The notes beneath the pieces were generated by a model, which made no database searches, had not been told where the DNA came from, and worked only from the letters and a program-made list of their open reading frames with translations. A stretch of 64,000 bases of DNA. Source: JBJXFE01 sp046153875 (GTDB lineage: Bacteria; Planctomycetota; Phycisphaerae; Phycisphaerales; UBA1924). Below are positions 24,376 to 34,021 of this stretch, one piece after another. Position 1 is the stretch's first letter, and each line of letters opens with the position of its first letter. The stretch covers positions 62,001 through 126,000 of the forward strand of contig JBJXFE010000057.1 in NCBI GenBank assembly GCA_046153875.1, written 5' to 3'. The translations under genes and the position numbers were made by a program.

Positions 24376-24870
24376 ATGCTCACGCCAGTACGGCTGCGGC
24401 CAGCTCGGTGGTCGGTGTTCGGCCCGCGCGCGGCGGCCTGCGCGATCACGCTGGCGGCGCTCGCCGGGTGCGGAGCGTCCACCAGCGACAAGAGCATCGT
24501 GCTGATCCAGACACCCGACGTGAAGGTCCTGCTCGGCCGGTCGAAGGGCGGCGACGAACGGGCCGTGCTGTTCATCGATCCACGCACCACGGCTCGGTTC
24601 GACGCGGCCCACCTTCCCGGGGCGCGGCGGATGCGGCTGCCCCCGGCCAACTCGGGGGGCGACCCCGCCCTCACGCCCTACGACTCGCTCGTGGTCTACG
24701 GCGACAACCCCGCGGACCAGCTCGCCCGCGCCATGACCAAGCGTCTCCTGCAACTGCGCTACTCGGGCGTCCGCTTCTACGCCGGGGGGCTGGACGAATG
24801 GCGGCGGCTCGGGCAGCCGGTCGAGGCGACGCCTGGCGCGTCCGCCGCTCCCGCCGTCCCCGTCCCGTGA
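24376..24870 (+). CDS. Rhodanese-like lipoprotein lacking the catalytic cysteine
   Basis: 164 residues. The signal peptide ends with lipobox LAGC (Cys about residue 32). The remaining part has rhodanese-domain blocks: LFIDPRTTARFDAAHLPGARRM (the D.R....F...H..GA signature), then SLVVYGDNPADQLARAMTKRL and YAGGLDEWRRLGQPV at the C-terminus. At the active-site position after VVY, GDNPADQL stands in place of C....R, so sulfur transfer is unlikely; a binding role is more plausible. An earlier in-frame start at 24220 would lose the signal peptide. Divergent from the DsbD-like gene. Confidence 0.8.
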   Translation: MLTPVRLRPARWSVFGPRAAACAITLAALAGCGASTSDKSIVLIQTPDVKVLLGRSKGGDERAVLFIDPRTTARFDAAHLPGARRMRLPPANSGGDPALTPYDSLVVYGDNPADQLARAMTKRLLQLRYSGVRFYAGGLDEWRRLGQPVEATPGASAAPAVPVP

Positions 24871-24898
24871 GGGCGCGACGACCCGCGAGCGGTCCATG

Positions 24899-24927
24899 AA
24901 AAAGGGGCGGCGCTGTCGCGCCGCCCC
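24899..24927 (-). terminator. Rho-independent terminator of the giant secreted-protein gene
   Basis: GGGGCGGCGC and GCGCCGCCCC form a perfect 10-bp stem with a 4-base loop, followed on the minus strand by TTTTT. It lies 31 bp after the stop of the gene at 24958. On the plus strand there is no T-run, so it serves the minus-strand gene. Confidence 0.88.
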
Positions 24928-24957
24928 GGTGCTGGGCGTGTCTTCGGTCCGGCGGCC

Positions 24958-27900
24958 TTACGAGATCGTGGACAGGGCGTTGGTGAGCCCCAGCGGCGCG
25001 CCGGTCGCGCCCCAACCGCCGTTGAGGAACAGGTCATAGTGGTCCATGGCCACCACGAACGGACGGGCCGCGGAGATGTCCAGCGCAAAGAACTGGTTCC
25101 CGCCGCGGCTCAGGATCTCCGGGAGCTGGTGCAGCCGGAGGCGGGCGAACCCGTCCGCGCCCACGAACACCGACACCTCGGACGTGTCGCCGTTGGTGAA
25201 CAGGAGGCGGACGCTGACGTTGACCCCGGCGGCGTCCGGGTTGTAGAAGTACAGGTTCTCGAAGTAGCGGATGCCGGCCTGCGGCGTGCTGATGAAGGCG
25301 TCGCCGAAGAAGAAGCGTGTCCCGGCCTGGGCGGCGCCGAGGGTCGCGTTCCCCTCGGTCTGCTGGCGCTCGCGGGCGAAGAACGCGACGTTGACGTTGG
25401 ACGAGAACCGCAGGCCGAGCGTCTGGTTATCCACGAACGCGAGCTGTGTCCCGGTGAGCGTGACCGCCGACCGGGCGGCGACCGCGATGTTGCGGACGAA
25501 CGACGGGAGCGACCCGGAGAGGTACGTCCCGGTGATGACGACGTTGGCCGTCGTGTTGCCGGGGTTGAAGATGCTGATCTGCGCGAAGTTGTTGGGGCCG
25601 GAGGTGACGCCAGGGATCACACCCCGCGTCGTCCCGCCGTCGGGGTCGCCCAGCATCGCGTCGCCCGCGTCGTTGACCAGGTCGTAGTGGCTCAGCGCCG
25701 CGACGATGCCGATGTGAGTCTGACCCGTCGTTGCCGGGGCCGATGAGACGGTAAACGCGAACGAGCCGAGCGGCAGCGTGGTGAGCTGGTTGAAGGCCCA
25801 GCCGCCGCGCCGGAAGGCGCCGACGGTCTGTTGGAAGGTGACGGTGGTCCCGTCGGCGCGGAACGCGGAAAGCGTGACGACCGCGGCGGTGGGGTTCGGG
25901 TTGTAGACCAGGAGGAAGTCCCGGACGGCGCCCGGGAAGCGTTCGCCGCGCGGGAACGCCCAGAAGGTGGAGGCCCGCGCGGTGAAACTCTCGCCGATCG
26001 TTGTGCCGAAGTCGTAGTGCGACATCGACGCCCCCAGCGGCCCGTCGGACTCGACCACGATGGCGTAGGGCTTGTTGAACACAATCCCGAAGAGCGGGTT
26101 GGCCGTGCCGTTGCTCAGTGTGACGCCGCCGCGCTGCCCGGGCGCGATGGTCGCGTTCTGGGCCACGACGACCTCGGGCAGGGCCGGGTCCTCGTAACGC
26201 AGACGGATCGTGTAGCGGACCGTCGTGGTGTTGGGGTTGGAGAGCGCCACGAACTCGCGGATCGTCGGGCTGGCGAAGCCTTCGGGGTAGTACAGCCGGT
26301 ACATCTCGGCCGGGGCGTCGAGCCGGACGGTGTACGTCCCCGTGCCGTTGGCCGACGGCTGGACGAGGACGAAGTACTGCTGGTTCGCGCCCGTGACGTT
26401 GAAGGAGATGTTGGCGTTCGCGCCGGGGATGCCGGACTGATCGAACGCGATCTCCTGACGGTTCTGGTTGAAGATCCGCACGGCGAGGTCGAGCGGTTGA
26501 CCGGCGGGCGTGACGACCTGCACGAACGCCCGCCCCGCGCCGAGGCTCGTGAACGTGAACAGGTCGGTGTCGCCGTTGAACTGGATCCCGCCCGTGGCCG
26601 CCGCGTCACCCGTGAGCGGCTCGAGGGGCACCAGCGTGGCGTCGTCCCACTCGTCCTCGTTGGCGTGGTCGTCGGTCCCGGTGATCGGGGGCTTGTTGCC
26701 CAGCACGGTCGCGGTGTACGCGCCCGTCCCGGAGAAGCCCGTCGCGCTGGAGCTGACCAGGAAGTAGAACACGTCGCCGATCTCGCCCCCGGTGATCGTC
26801 CGCGTGACCGACCCGTTGAGCAGGCCGTCCTCGTCGCCGGGCCCGCCGTCCACGACGGCCGTGCCGATCTCGTTGGTACCCTGGAAGAGACGGAGCACCG
26901 GCGTGATGAAACTGTTGGGCGTGTCGATGCTGATCCTCAGGTTGCCGTCGGCGATCGCGTTGATCCGGAAGAGGTCGGTGTCCGTATTGGGGTTCACCTG
27001 GCCCGTCGCCGTCCCGTCCCCCGTCAGGATCGACAGCGGAACGATGGTGGCGAAGGGGAACTCCGACTCGTTGGCGTGGTCATCGAGCGGCGGCGAGGTG
27101 ACGCCCACGCTGAACGCGCCGGTTTCGGCCGTGTGGTTGACGAACCCGCCGTTGAGCGGGCCGCCCTGCACGTGGATGAAATAGGTGACGCCGCGGACGA
27201 CGTTGAACCGGAACGTGGCGGTGGAGCTCGGCGCGTCCGAGCCCAGCACCAGGAACTGTCCGCTGATCAGGTCCGCCACGGGTTGGAAGTCGCCGTCGAA
27301 GATCCGCACGCCCTGGCGCAGGGCGCTGGTGTCCGGAGCCGTCACGGTGATGATCGCCGACCCGCCCGCGAGGGCCGTGAGCCGGAAGAAGTCGGTGTCG
27401 CCGGTCAGCTCGATGATGCCGGTGTCCGAGCCCAGGCCCGTGCTCGTCCCGAGCGGGATGTCGGTCGCGGAGCCGAACTGCCCGGTGTCCGCGTGGTCGT
27501 CGGTGGGGTTGAGCGTCAGCGTGAGTGTGTAGTTGCCGCTGGTCGCCTCGGGGTCAAAGCCCGAGACCACGATGTAGTAGTAGTTGTACGTGCGTCCGGA
27601 GATGGACGAGGTCCGGTCCGGACCCGAGACGGGGAAGCTGGCCCTGGAGTTGAGGTTCCCGAAGGCGATGTCGTCGTTGAAGGCGATCTGCATGAAGACC
27701 GCGTTGCCGACCGGGTCCTCGGAGACCTCGTAGACGCGGACGAAGGGGTCGAACTGCCCGCTGCGGACGACGTCGACGGTGACGAAGTCGAAGTCGATCG
27801 TCGTGAACTTGAAGATGTCCACGTCGCCGGCGGACTCGATCGATCCGCTCAGGGACTCCGTGCCGTCGAAGTCGTAGAGGTCTTTGGCGATGTCGTGGGC

Positions 27901-30900
27901 CGAGGACCACTTGAAGGGCGAACCGTAGTCGTCGGCGTAGGCCGGCCCGTTGAGCGACACCGTGTACGGGCCCTGGGTCTCGGGCCCGGTCAGGGTCTGC
28001 CCGCTCACGAGCACGTAGTAGTGGCGGCCCTGCGTGACGGCCGCGGTGACGTTGAGGACCTGCCCGCCCGACGACGCCTGGGCGGAGCCGATCTCCAGAA
28101 GATTCTGGTCGAACACGCGCAGGAACCCGCGCAGCGAGCCGCTGGTCGGCGTGAGCGTGACCGTCAGCGGGCCGCTGGCGACCGCGAGGAACGAGAACAG
28201 GTCGGTGTCGAACGGGTTTGCCAGGTTGTTGACGATCTGCCCGGTGATCGAGGCCTGCCCGTTGTTCGAGGTGCCCGGGTCCTGGCCCAGGCCCAGCACG
28301 GTGGCCAACTCGACGATGTTGTCCTCGTGGTCGTCGGTGAACCCGAAGTTGGCCATCGAGTTGATGAGCAGCTCGTAGCTGCCCTGCGTGGTGCGCCAGT
28401 CGATCTCACCCAGGTTTCCGGCAAGCAGATCCTCCAGCGCCGCGCTGCGGATCTCCACGAAGTACCGCTCGCCCGCCACGACGTCGAACGCGACGTACGG
28501 GTCGCGCCGGAAGTGGTCGTGGAACCCGAGGGTGCCGGTGAACTCGCTGTCGTACTCGCCGCGGATCGCGGCGCTGTCGTCGCTCCGGGCCACCACCTCG
28601 AAGTCGTTGTTGTAGACGATGAGCACCGCGTCGAGGAAGCTGCGGTAGTTCGTGTCGAGCTGGTTCTCGAGCGCGCCGTTGAAGAACTCGGCGAACTGGT
28701 CGGCCAGTTGCGTCGTGTTGATCCGGATCTCGGTCGTCCCGTTCTGGGGCGAGCGGAAGAAGTACATGTCCGTGTCGAACGGGTTGTGGATCGCGTCGAG
28801 CTCCGACACGTTGGCGATGTCCGTCGGGTCGGCCGGCGCCGTGTGGTAGAACCGGGTGGTGCTGGCGGCGTTCACGGGCGCGAGGAAGTTGCGCGTGTCG
28901 CCGGTGGCGTTCACGAGGACCAGCTCGGTGGCCTGCCCGAACGCACCCGTGCCCACGGGCTCGCCGATCGCGGAGTTCGAGTCGTCGTGGACGAAGGCGT
29001 CGGCGGTGACCGCCACCGAGTACCGCCCCGTGTTCCCGACCGTCACGACCTCGAGGTAATAGACCTGCCCGCCCCAGACCTGGATGCCGGCCAGCTCGCC
29101 CAGGTCGGCCACGGTCAACGACGGGTCGATCATGCCCGAGGGGTCGGGGAAGGGCGGCGCGATCGTGTCGTTGCTGTAGATGAGGTTGAAGTTCGAGTCG
29201 TACACATTGATGAAGCTATTGATGAACGACCCGAGCTCGCCCGACACGGTCACCCGCAGCCGCGTCGACGGGCGGTCGTGCCGATCCCAGAGGTTGGGGT
29301 TCCCGTCGTCGAAGTCGATCAGGGCGTTGATGGTGCCGTCGGTCCCCGTCTCCATCCCGCCGTTGCCGTCGCCTCCGCCCCACCCGAACGCGCCGAAGAT
29401 CGGGTCGCGGTCCCAGATCGCCAGGTGCGTGGCCGCGGCGGGGCCCAGCGGGGTGAACATCTGCGTGAAGTCACCGGCCGCGTAGAGCTGCGGGCCGGCG
29501 TACCCGTTCGCCACGTCGTTGGTTCCCGGCTCCTGCTCGTCGGAGAACGCGGCGAGGGCGCGCACGGCCCCGTTGAACCCCTGGCCCATGGTCGTCCAGT
29601 TGCCGCCAAGGCCTGTGGCGTCGTTCCAGCGCGCGATGTTCGACGCCGCCGCGCCCCCCGCCGTCGTGAACGATCCGCCCACAACGACGACCGGGTCCGG
29701 GTCGTCGCCGTCGAGATCGCCGGCGTCAAAGGCCTTGAGCGCGTAGACGGTGGGGGTGGTCCCGCCGGTCACGCCGCCGCCGAGGACCGCCCAGCCGAGG
29801 GTCGTTCCCGGGCCCGGGACGGCGGCCGCGCCGAAGCGCGCGATGTTGTTGACGGGCGTGATGGTCGCGCCGTTGCGGACCTGGGAGAAGTTCCCGCCCA
29901 CGATCAGGTAGGGGAGCGAGTTCTGCCCGATCGGCTGGAACACCTCGAGCGCGCGGACGACGCCGTTCGTCCCGTTGGACGTCGGGGTGCCGAGCACCAC
30001 GTTTGCCCCGGCACCCAGCATCAGCAGGTCGGTCGCGGTCCCGCCCGGGATGGTCGCGGTAAAGTCGCCGCCCACGATGAGGGCGTTGATGGGGTCGGGG
30101 AGCGGCTCGTTGCCGTCCGGGTCGGGCGCGTCGAACGACGTGAGCGCGTAGACCGTCCCCGTGATGGTGGGGGCCCCGGCGAACGCCCCGATCGCAAGTC
30201 CGTTGAACTGGGCCAGCTTGCTGCCCGGGTTGGTGAACGCGCCGCCGATCACCAGCACCGGGTCGGGGTCCGGCCCGCCGCCCGTCGGCGCTTCGGCGTC
30301 GAACATCGTCAGGGCGTACACCGTGCCGTTGACGACGTTGCCCATCGCGGACCACTCGAACTGTCCGCTCAGAGGGTTGAACGCGAAGCGCGCGATGTTG
30401 TTGACCGGGATGTCTTCGCTCGGGTCGGCGGTGTTGCCCGCGAGCGTGAACGACCCGCCGACGTACAACTCGTCGAGGTTGTCCCCGTCGAAGTCGAACC
30501 TCGCCAGCGCGTTCACCGGCCCGTTCAGCCCGCGCAGGGCCGGGAAGTAGTCGTTGGCGTCCCAGACCGAGACGTTGGGGGAGCCGCCGCGGATCGTCTG
30601 GTTGATGTTGCCCGCGGTCTGGAAGGCGCCGCCGAGGTAGAGCGCCGTGCCGCCGTCGTCGTTGTTCCCGGCGTAGCTGCCGAGCATGTCGATCTGCGGT
30701 GTGAACTGGAAGAGGTCGGAGTCCGCCGCCGGGAAGATGCGCCCCGTGCCGAACGCATCGACGACAAAGCTTCGGTCCGGGAAGGGGTTCCCGGCCGGGT
30801 CGGTATAGAGGCGCGGGTCGCCCCAGACGAGCGGCGTCGCCCGCTCGAAGGCGCGGCGCACCGCGTCGTAGGCGGGGGTGCCGACGGCGGGCGTCTCGAA

Positions 30901-32247
30901 GCCCGCGGGGAGGTTCTCGTGGTCGTCGGGCAGCGACGGACCCGCGGGGTTGATCGTGTGGTTGGCCTCGATGACCAGGGCGAACCCGCCCGCGTTGGCG
31001 ACGTCGAAGCCCTCAACCACCACGAAGTACCGCACGCCGCCCTGGAGCACGATCTCGATCTGCGCGCTGAGCCCGGCGAAATCGTCGTTGAAGGCGATCT
31101 GGGCGCCCGTGTCGTCGTAGAGGTGAACGGCCGGGTCCTGGAGCGGCGGCAGGCCGAACGGAATGACCGTGATGAAGGACTGCCCGGTGCCCTGGGAGAT
31201 AAAGTCGAACAGGGCCGAGTTCTGCCCGCCGGCCGAGCCCGCGACGGCGCCCTGACGAACGACCGGGTCCAGGTCGACCCGGGTCGCCGCCGCATCGACG
31301 GCAAAGCCGAACGTGCCCAGCGCGGTGGGGTCGGTCGGGTTGAACGCGTCGCTGCGCAGCCGCACGTAGTAGGTGGTGTTGGGCGCGCCGCGGACGGTGG
31401 TAAACGGGTTGTTCAGGCGGCCCGCCTGGGAATCCGATGCCACACGCACGCCCGTGGCGCTGTAGATGTCCAGGCGGGAGTCGAAGTCGAGGGGGTTCGC
31501 TTTGTCGCCGAACGTGATCAGGCTGTTGAAGATGGGATCGTTCGGGGTGGTGAACCGGAACACGCGGTCGTTGCCGGTCAGCGTGATCGCCCCGGTGATG
31601 TTCGCCTGGGTCTGGCCGGTCGCCGGATCGACGTTGAACGCCTCGGTCAGGGCGTCGATGCGCACGACGTAGGCGCCCAGCGCGGCCGCACCGCTCGTCA
31701 CCTGGGAGAGCACGCGAACGAAGTACTCGACCCCCGCTTGCGCCACGAACCCGAACCACCCGTCCGTGTTGAATCCGCCCGTGAGCAGGTCGCTGTCCCG
31801 GCCCGTGCCGATGAGCACCGCCGAGTTGTTCGGGTTGCGCCGGTAGACCTGGACCATCGAGTCCAGGACGCTGACCCCGGTCTCCTCGTTGATCGTGTCC
31901 GCCCAGACGGTGACGAAGTCCGTCGTCGGCGCGGTGAACCGGAACATGTCGTTGTCGGGGATGTAGTCGATCACCCCGCTCGCCGCGCCGATCCCCTGAC
32001 CATTGAGGACGATGTTGACCACAGGCGCCGGCGTCGGAGTGTTGAAGACCTGACCGAAGTTCGGGTGGTCGTCGGCCATGAGCACGCGACCCTCGAGCTG
32101 CTCGCAGCCCCGGAAGCCGCTTTGGCCGGCCATGCTGACCAGACCGCAGCGCCGCAGCAGTGCCGCGATCCGTCCGCCGCGCGGCTCGGTCGCGGAGGGG
32201 TTCCGACGGCGGGCCGAACGCGTCACGCTGGAATCACCACGGTTCAT
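24958..32247 (-). CDS. Giant secreted multi-domain protein with PPC-type repeats
   Basis: 2429 residues from the ATG at 32247 (GGAG upstream). Near residue 50 the sequence FRGCEQLEGRVLMADD resembles the LEPR-XLL export motif of planctomycete surface proteins, though the core reads LEGRVLM. The body is a string of PPC/DVUA0089-like beta domains, each with D-D-H-(A/E)-N...ATxVPL...GDTDLFRF and a FLVxVxG/YFVxV strand; at least ten can be counted. Between about residues 520 and 920 lies a different repeat, GGSFTxAGG...NIARWN, of the delta-60/propeller kind. The last 350 residues are three further beta repeats (YNPNPTAAVVTLSAFRADG; FNPGNTTANVVITGTYLSG). No catalytic motif seen; probably an adhesin or cell-surface scaffold. 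Terminates at its own hairpin. Confidence 0.88.
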   Translation of the reverse strand: MNRGDSSVTRSARRRNPSATEPRGGRIAALLRRCGLVSMAGQSGFRGCEQLEGRVLMADDHPNFGQVFNTPTPAPVVNIVLNGQGIGAASGVIDYIPDNDMFRFTAPTTDFVTVWADTINEETGVSVLDSMVQVYRRNPNNSAVLIGTGRDSDLLTGGFNTDGWFGFVAQAGVEYFVRVLSQVTSGAAALGAYVVRIDALTEAFNVDPATGQTQANITGAITLTGNDRVFRFTTPNDPIFNSLITFGDKANPLDFDSRLDIYSATGVRVASDSQAGRLNNPFTTVRGAPNTTYYVRLRSDAFNPTDPTALGTFGFAVDAAATRVDLDPVVRQGAVAGSAGGQNSALFDFISQGTGQSFITVIPFGLPPLQDPAVHLYDDTGAQIAFNDDFAGLSAQIEIVLQGGVRYFVVVEGFDVANAGGFALVIEANHTINPAGPSLPDDHENLPAGFETPAVGTPAYDAVRRAFERATPLVWGDPRLYTDPAGNPFPDRSFVVDAFGTGRIFPAADSDLFQFTPQIDMLGSYAGNNDDGGTALYLGGAFQTAGNINQTIRGGSPNVSVWDANDYFPALRGLNGPVNALARFDFDGDNLDELYVGGSFTLAGNTADPSEDIPVNNIARFAFNPLSGQFEWSAMGNVVNGTVYALTMFDAEAPTGGGPDPDPVLVIGGAFTNPGSKLAQFNGLAIGAFAGAPTITGTVYALTSFDAPDPDGNEPLPDPINALIVGGDFTATIPGGTATDLLMLGAGANVVLGTPTSNGTNGVVRALEVFQPIGQNSLPYLIVGGNFSQVRNGATITPVNNIARFGAAAVPGPGTTLGWAVLGGGVTGGTTPTVYALKAFDAGDLDGDDPDPVVVVGGSFTTAGGAAASNIARWNDATGLGGNWTTMGQGFNGAVRALAAFSDEQEPGTNDVANGYAGPQLYAAGDFTQMFTPLGPAAATHLAIWDRDPIFGAFGWGGGDGNGGMETGTDGTINALIDFDDGNPNLWDRHDRPSTRLRVTVSGELGSFINSFINVYDSNFNLIYSNDTIAPPFPDPSGMIDPSLTVADLGELAGIQVWGGQVYYLEVVTVGNTGRYSVAVTADAFVHDDSNSAIGEPVGTGAFGQATELVLVNATGDTRNFLAPVNAASTTRFYHTAPADPTDIANVSELDAIHNPFDTDMYFFRSPQNGTTEIRINTTQLADQFAEFFNGALENQLDTNYRSFLDAVLIVYNNDFEVVARSDDSAAIRGEYDSEFTGTLGFHDHFRRDPYVAFDVVAGERYFVEIRSAALEDLLAGNLGEIDWRTTQGSYELLINSMANFGFTDDHEDNIVELATVLGLGQDPGTSNNGQASITGQIVNNLANPFDTDLFSFLAVASGPLTVTLTPTSGSLRGFLRVFDQNLLEIGSAQASSGGQVLNVTAAVTQGRHYYVLVSGQTLTGPETQGPYTVSLNGPAYADDYGSPFKWSSAHDIAKDLYDFDGTESLSGSIESAGDVDIFKFTTIDFDFVTVDVVRSGQFDPFVRVYEVSEDPVGNAVFMQIAFNDDIAFGNLNSRASFPVSGPDRTSSISGRTYNYYYIVVSGFDPEATSGNYTLTLTLNPTDDHADTGQFGSATDIPLGTSTGLGSDTGIIELTGDTDFFRLTALAGGSAIITVTAPDTSALRQGVRIFDGDFQPVADLISGQFLVLGSDAPSSTATFRFNVVRGVTYFIHVQGGPLNGGFVNHTAETGAFSVGVTSPPLDDHANESEFPFATIVPLSILTGDGTATGQVNPNTDTDLFRINAIADGNLRISIDTPNSFITPVLRLFQGTNEIGTAVVDGGPGDEDGLLNGSVTRTITGGEIGDVFYFLVSSSATGFSGTGAYTATVLGNKPPITGTDDHANEDEWDDATLVPLEPLTGDAAATGGIQFNGDTDLFTFTSLGAGRAFVQVVTPAGQPLDLAVRIFNQNRQEIAFDQSGIPGANANISFNVTGANQQYFVLVQPSANGTGTYTVRLDAPAEMYRLYYPEGFASPTIREFVALSNPNTTTVRYTIRLRYEDPALPEVVVAQNATIAPGQRGGVTLSNGTANPLFGIVFNKPYAIVVESDGPLGASMSHYDFGTTIGESFTARASTFWAFPRGERFPGAVRDFLLVYNPNPTAAVVTLSAFRADGTTVTFQQTVGAFRRGGWAFNQLTTLPLGSFAFTVSSAPATTGQTHIGIVAALSHYDLVNDAGDAMLGDPDGGTTRGVIPGVTSGPNNFAQISIFNPGNTTANVVITGTYLSGSLPSFVRNIAVAARSAVTLTGTQLAFVDNQTLGLRFSSNVNVAFFARERQQTEGNATLGAAQAGTRFFFGDAFISTPQAGIRYFENLYFYNPDAAGVNVSVRLLFTNGDTSEVSVFVGADGFARLRLHQLPEILSRGGNQFFALDISAARPFVVAMDHYDLFLNGGWGATGAPLGLTNALSTIS

Positions 32248-32719
32248 GGTCTGCTCCACTTCGCTCACACCAGCCTGAGGACAAGATTTCCGCCCGCGAC
32301 CCGAGCCGTCCATCCAATGTCGCCGGCCCGCAACCCGAGGGGACCGCGGCAGCCAGGAATCCGATCTGGCGCTGCGCGTCCGCGATCACGGCAGGGCGAC
32401 TCCACTACGGGGCACATGCCCCGGCCGCGCACGACCGGCCGAAGGCCAAAGGCGACCGCAACCGCTGCTCTGAGGGTCGCCATGTCGAGGCATTTCGAGG
32501 CATGTCAGAGGATAACCGAAGCGGGGCTCTGGCGTCCAGAGTTCGGCCGACCGCGGGAGTCGGCCGATCGGTCGATCCTCAAGCACGTGCGCCGCGGAAC
32601 GCTCCCTCTCAAGAGCGATCCGTAGGCCCACGCCGTGCGGTCCGTTCGTGCGGGCACCGCACGGTGTTCCAATCTACCGGCTGCCGATCCGGCAGTCAAG
32701 CCCGGCTTGCCCGAATCCG
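32248..32719. other. 472-bp non-coding region with three hairpins
   Basis: No reading frame here looks genuine. Three inverted repeats lie in its distal part: CCGTGCGGT/ACCGCACGG (32633-32664), CTGCCG-ATC-CGGCAG (32681-32695) and CAAGC-CCG-GCTTG (32697-32709). They stand just past the stop of the racemase-like gene on the minus strand and upstream of the giant gene's start. They could terminate the racemase transcript or structure the 5' leader of the giant gene; no T-run supports simple termination. Confidence 0.4.
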
Positions 32720-33412
32720 TCATGTTTCCATTGACATTCGCACCGCAGCCTCCGCTAGGATGCCCGCGGCGTCGTAGACCGGGAGTCGGCAGTTATCAGG
32801 GGTCAGCAGCAGCGGCACCTCGCTCGACGCCACGACGACACCCTCGCAGCCCAAGCCCCGCAGCCGCTCCACCACCGCCAGAACCCCAGCCTGCGATTCG
32901 GGCCGAACCCGCCCGAAGATCAACTCTGAGAAGATCACCCGGTCCAGAAACTCGGCGTCACCGGGATCCGGCGGTATCACCGTGATCCCCTTCATTCCCA
33001 GGTGGCTCTGATAGGTCGATCCCGACGTCACCATCATCGTCCCGAGCAGTCCGACCTTGCGGCGGCCGTCCCTCTCGATCGCCCGGGCCACGAGTTCGGG
33101 CATGGTGAGCCACGGGATGGGCGAACCCGCCTCGGCCAGGTGGACGCCGTGCTGCACCGCGTTGTCCGGGGTGAGGCAGAACCGGGCTCCGCTCTTGGCG
33201 AGCAGCTCGGCCGATCGGCGCAGGAGCTCGCCTATGCCGTGCCAGTCCTGGGCCTTGAGCGCGTCGATATACAGGGCCAACGGCTCGCTGTGCAGCGAAA
33301 CGCGGGGAAACTCGTGCGGGCTCATCAGACGCGACGCCTGCCGGAAGACGTCCCGGAAGAACAGGGCCGCGCCCTCGGGGCTTACCGCGACGATGCCGAA
33401 GTGCCGGGTCAA
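32720..33412 (-). CDS. Aspartate/glutamate racemase family protein
   Basis: 230 residues from a TTG at 33412. The family normally starts at M..(H)(F/I)GIVA.S.EGAALC(F/Y)R, and here LTRHFGIVAVSPEGAALFFR begins exactly at this TTG; longer readings run into the divergent gene's promoter. Further family blocks are RVSLHSEPLALYIDAL, LLAKSGARFCLTPDNA, VGLLGTMMVTSG and CEGVVVASSEVPLLL. The racemase pair of Cys residues is replaced: the first site reads TPDN (no Cys) and the second ASSEV, so classical cofactor-independent racemization is doubtful. Divergent from hscB. Confidence 0.8.
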   Translation of the reverse strand: MTRHFGIVAVSPEGAALFFRDVFRQASRLMSPHEFPRVSLHSEPLALYIDALKAQDWHGIGELLRRSAELLAKSGARFCLTPDNAVQHGVHLAEAGSPIPWLTMPELVARAIERDGRRKVGLLGTMMVTSGSTYQSHLGMKGITVIPPDPGDAEFLDRVIFSELIFGRVRPESQAGVLAVVERLRGLGCEGVVVASSEVPLLLTPDNCRLPVYDAAGILAEAAVRMSMET

Positions 33413-33502
33413 TCTCCCATAGGGTACAGGGCTCGCGGCAAAGGGCAACGCGCGGGACCGCGCCGCACCGGGTCGCGTTGCCGCGGGCTCTACACTCGCC
33501 CG

Positions 33503-34006
33503 ATGCCGTCTGATGCCTTCGATCTCCTGGGGCTGCCGCCCGCCTTTGAAGTCGACCACGCGACTATCGAAACGGCCTTTCTGGTTCGAGTCGCCGTGAT
33601 CCACCCTGACCTGTCGCGGGGGGACCCCGAAGCGGCCAGGTCATCGGCGCTGCTCAGCCAGGCCTGCCGGATACTCGCGGACCCGGAGAAGCGTGCCGAC
33701 GTGCTTCTGGTGCGTCTCGGCGGCCCGGTCGCCGCGCAGGACAAATCGTTGCCCCCCGGGTTCCTCGTTGAGATGATGGAAACGCGGGAAGAGGTCGAGG
33801 CCGCGATCGCGTCCGGGGACGCTTCGGCCCGGGCGGCACGGCTGGCGAGGGCCGAGCTTCGGCGCGCCGAGCACATCCGGACCGTCGCGGGCTTGCTCGC
33901 GTCGCTGCCTTGCCCGTCGGCGCCCGCGGCCCTTCGCGCCGTCCGCGTGGAACTCAACGCCTGGCGGTACACCGAACGACTCATCGAGCAGCTCGCGGCG
34001 CCGTAG
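33503..34006 (+). CDS. hscB: HscB-like Fe-S cluster co-chaperone
   Basis: 167 residues, the usual HscB length. J-domain-like N-terminus with FDLLGLPPAFEVDHATIETAF, the signature HPDLS (HPD motif that stimulates the Hsp70 partner HscA) near residue 34 and ALLSQACRILADPEKRADVLL. The C-terminal half has the HscB helical bundle, LPPGFLVEMMETREEVEAA, which binds the scaffold IscU. No isc genes lie in the window. The ATG at 33503 is chosen; upstream frame belongs to the divergent gene. Confidence 0.85.
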   Translation: MPSDAFDLLGLPPAFEVDHATIETAFLVRVAVIHPDLSRGDPEAARSSALLSQACRILADPEKRADVLLVRLGGPVAAQDKSLPPGFLVEMMETREEVEAAIASGDASARAARLARAELRRAEHIRTVAGLLASLPCPSAPAALRAVRVELNAWRYTERLIEQLAAP

Positions 34007-34021
34007 CATCCCTTCCTCTTG

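Noticed and set aside
25831..32625. Open frame of 2264 codons on the plus strand opposite the giant secreted-protein gene
   Set aside because: Composition (Arg, Val, Gly, Glu with hardly any hydrophobic core pattern) is that of an antisense shadow in high-GC DNA; the minus strand has repeated domains, signal motif, ribosome binding site and terminator.
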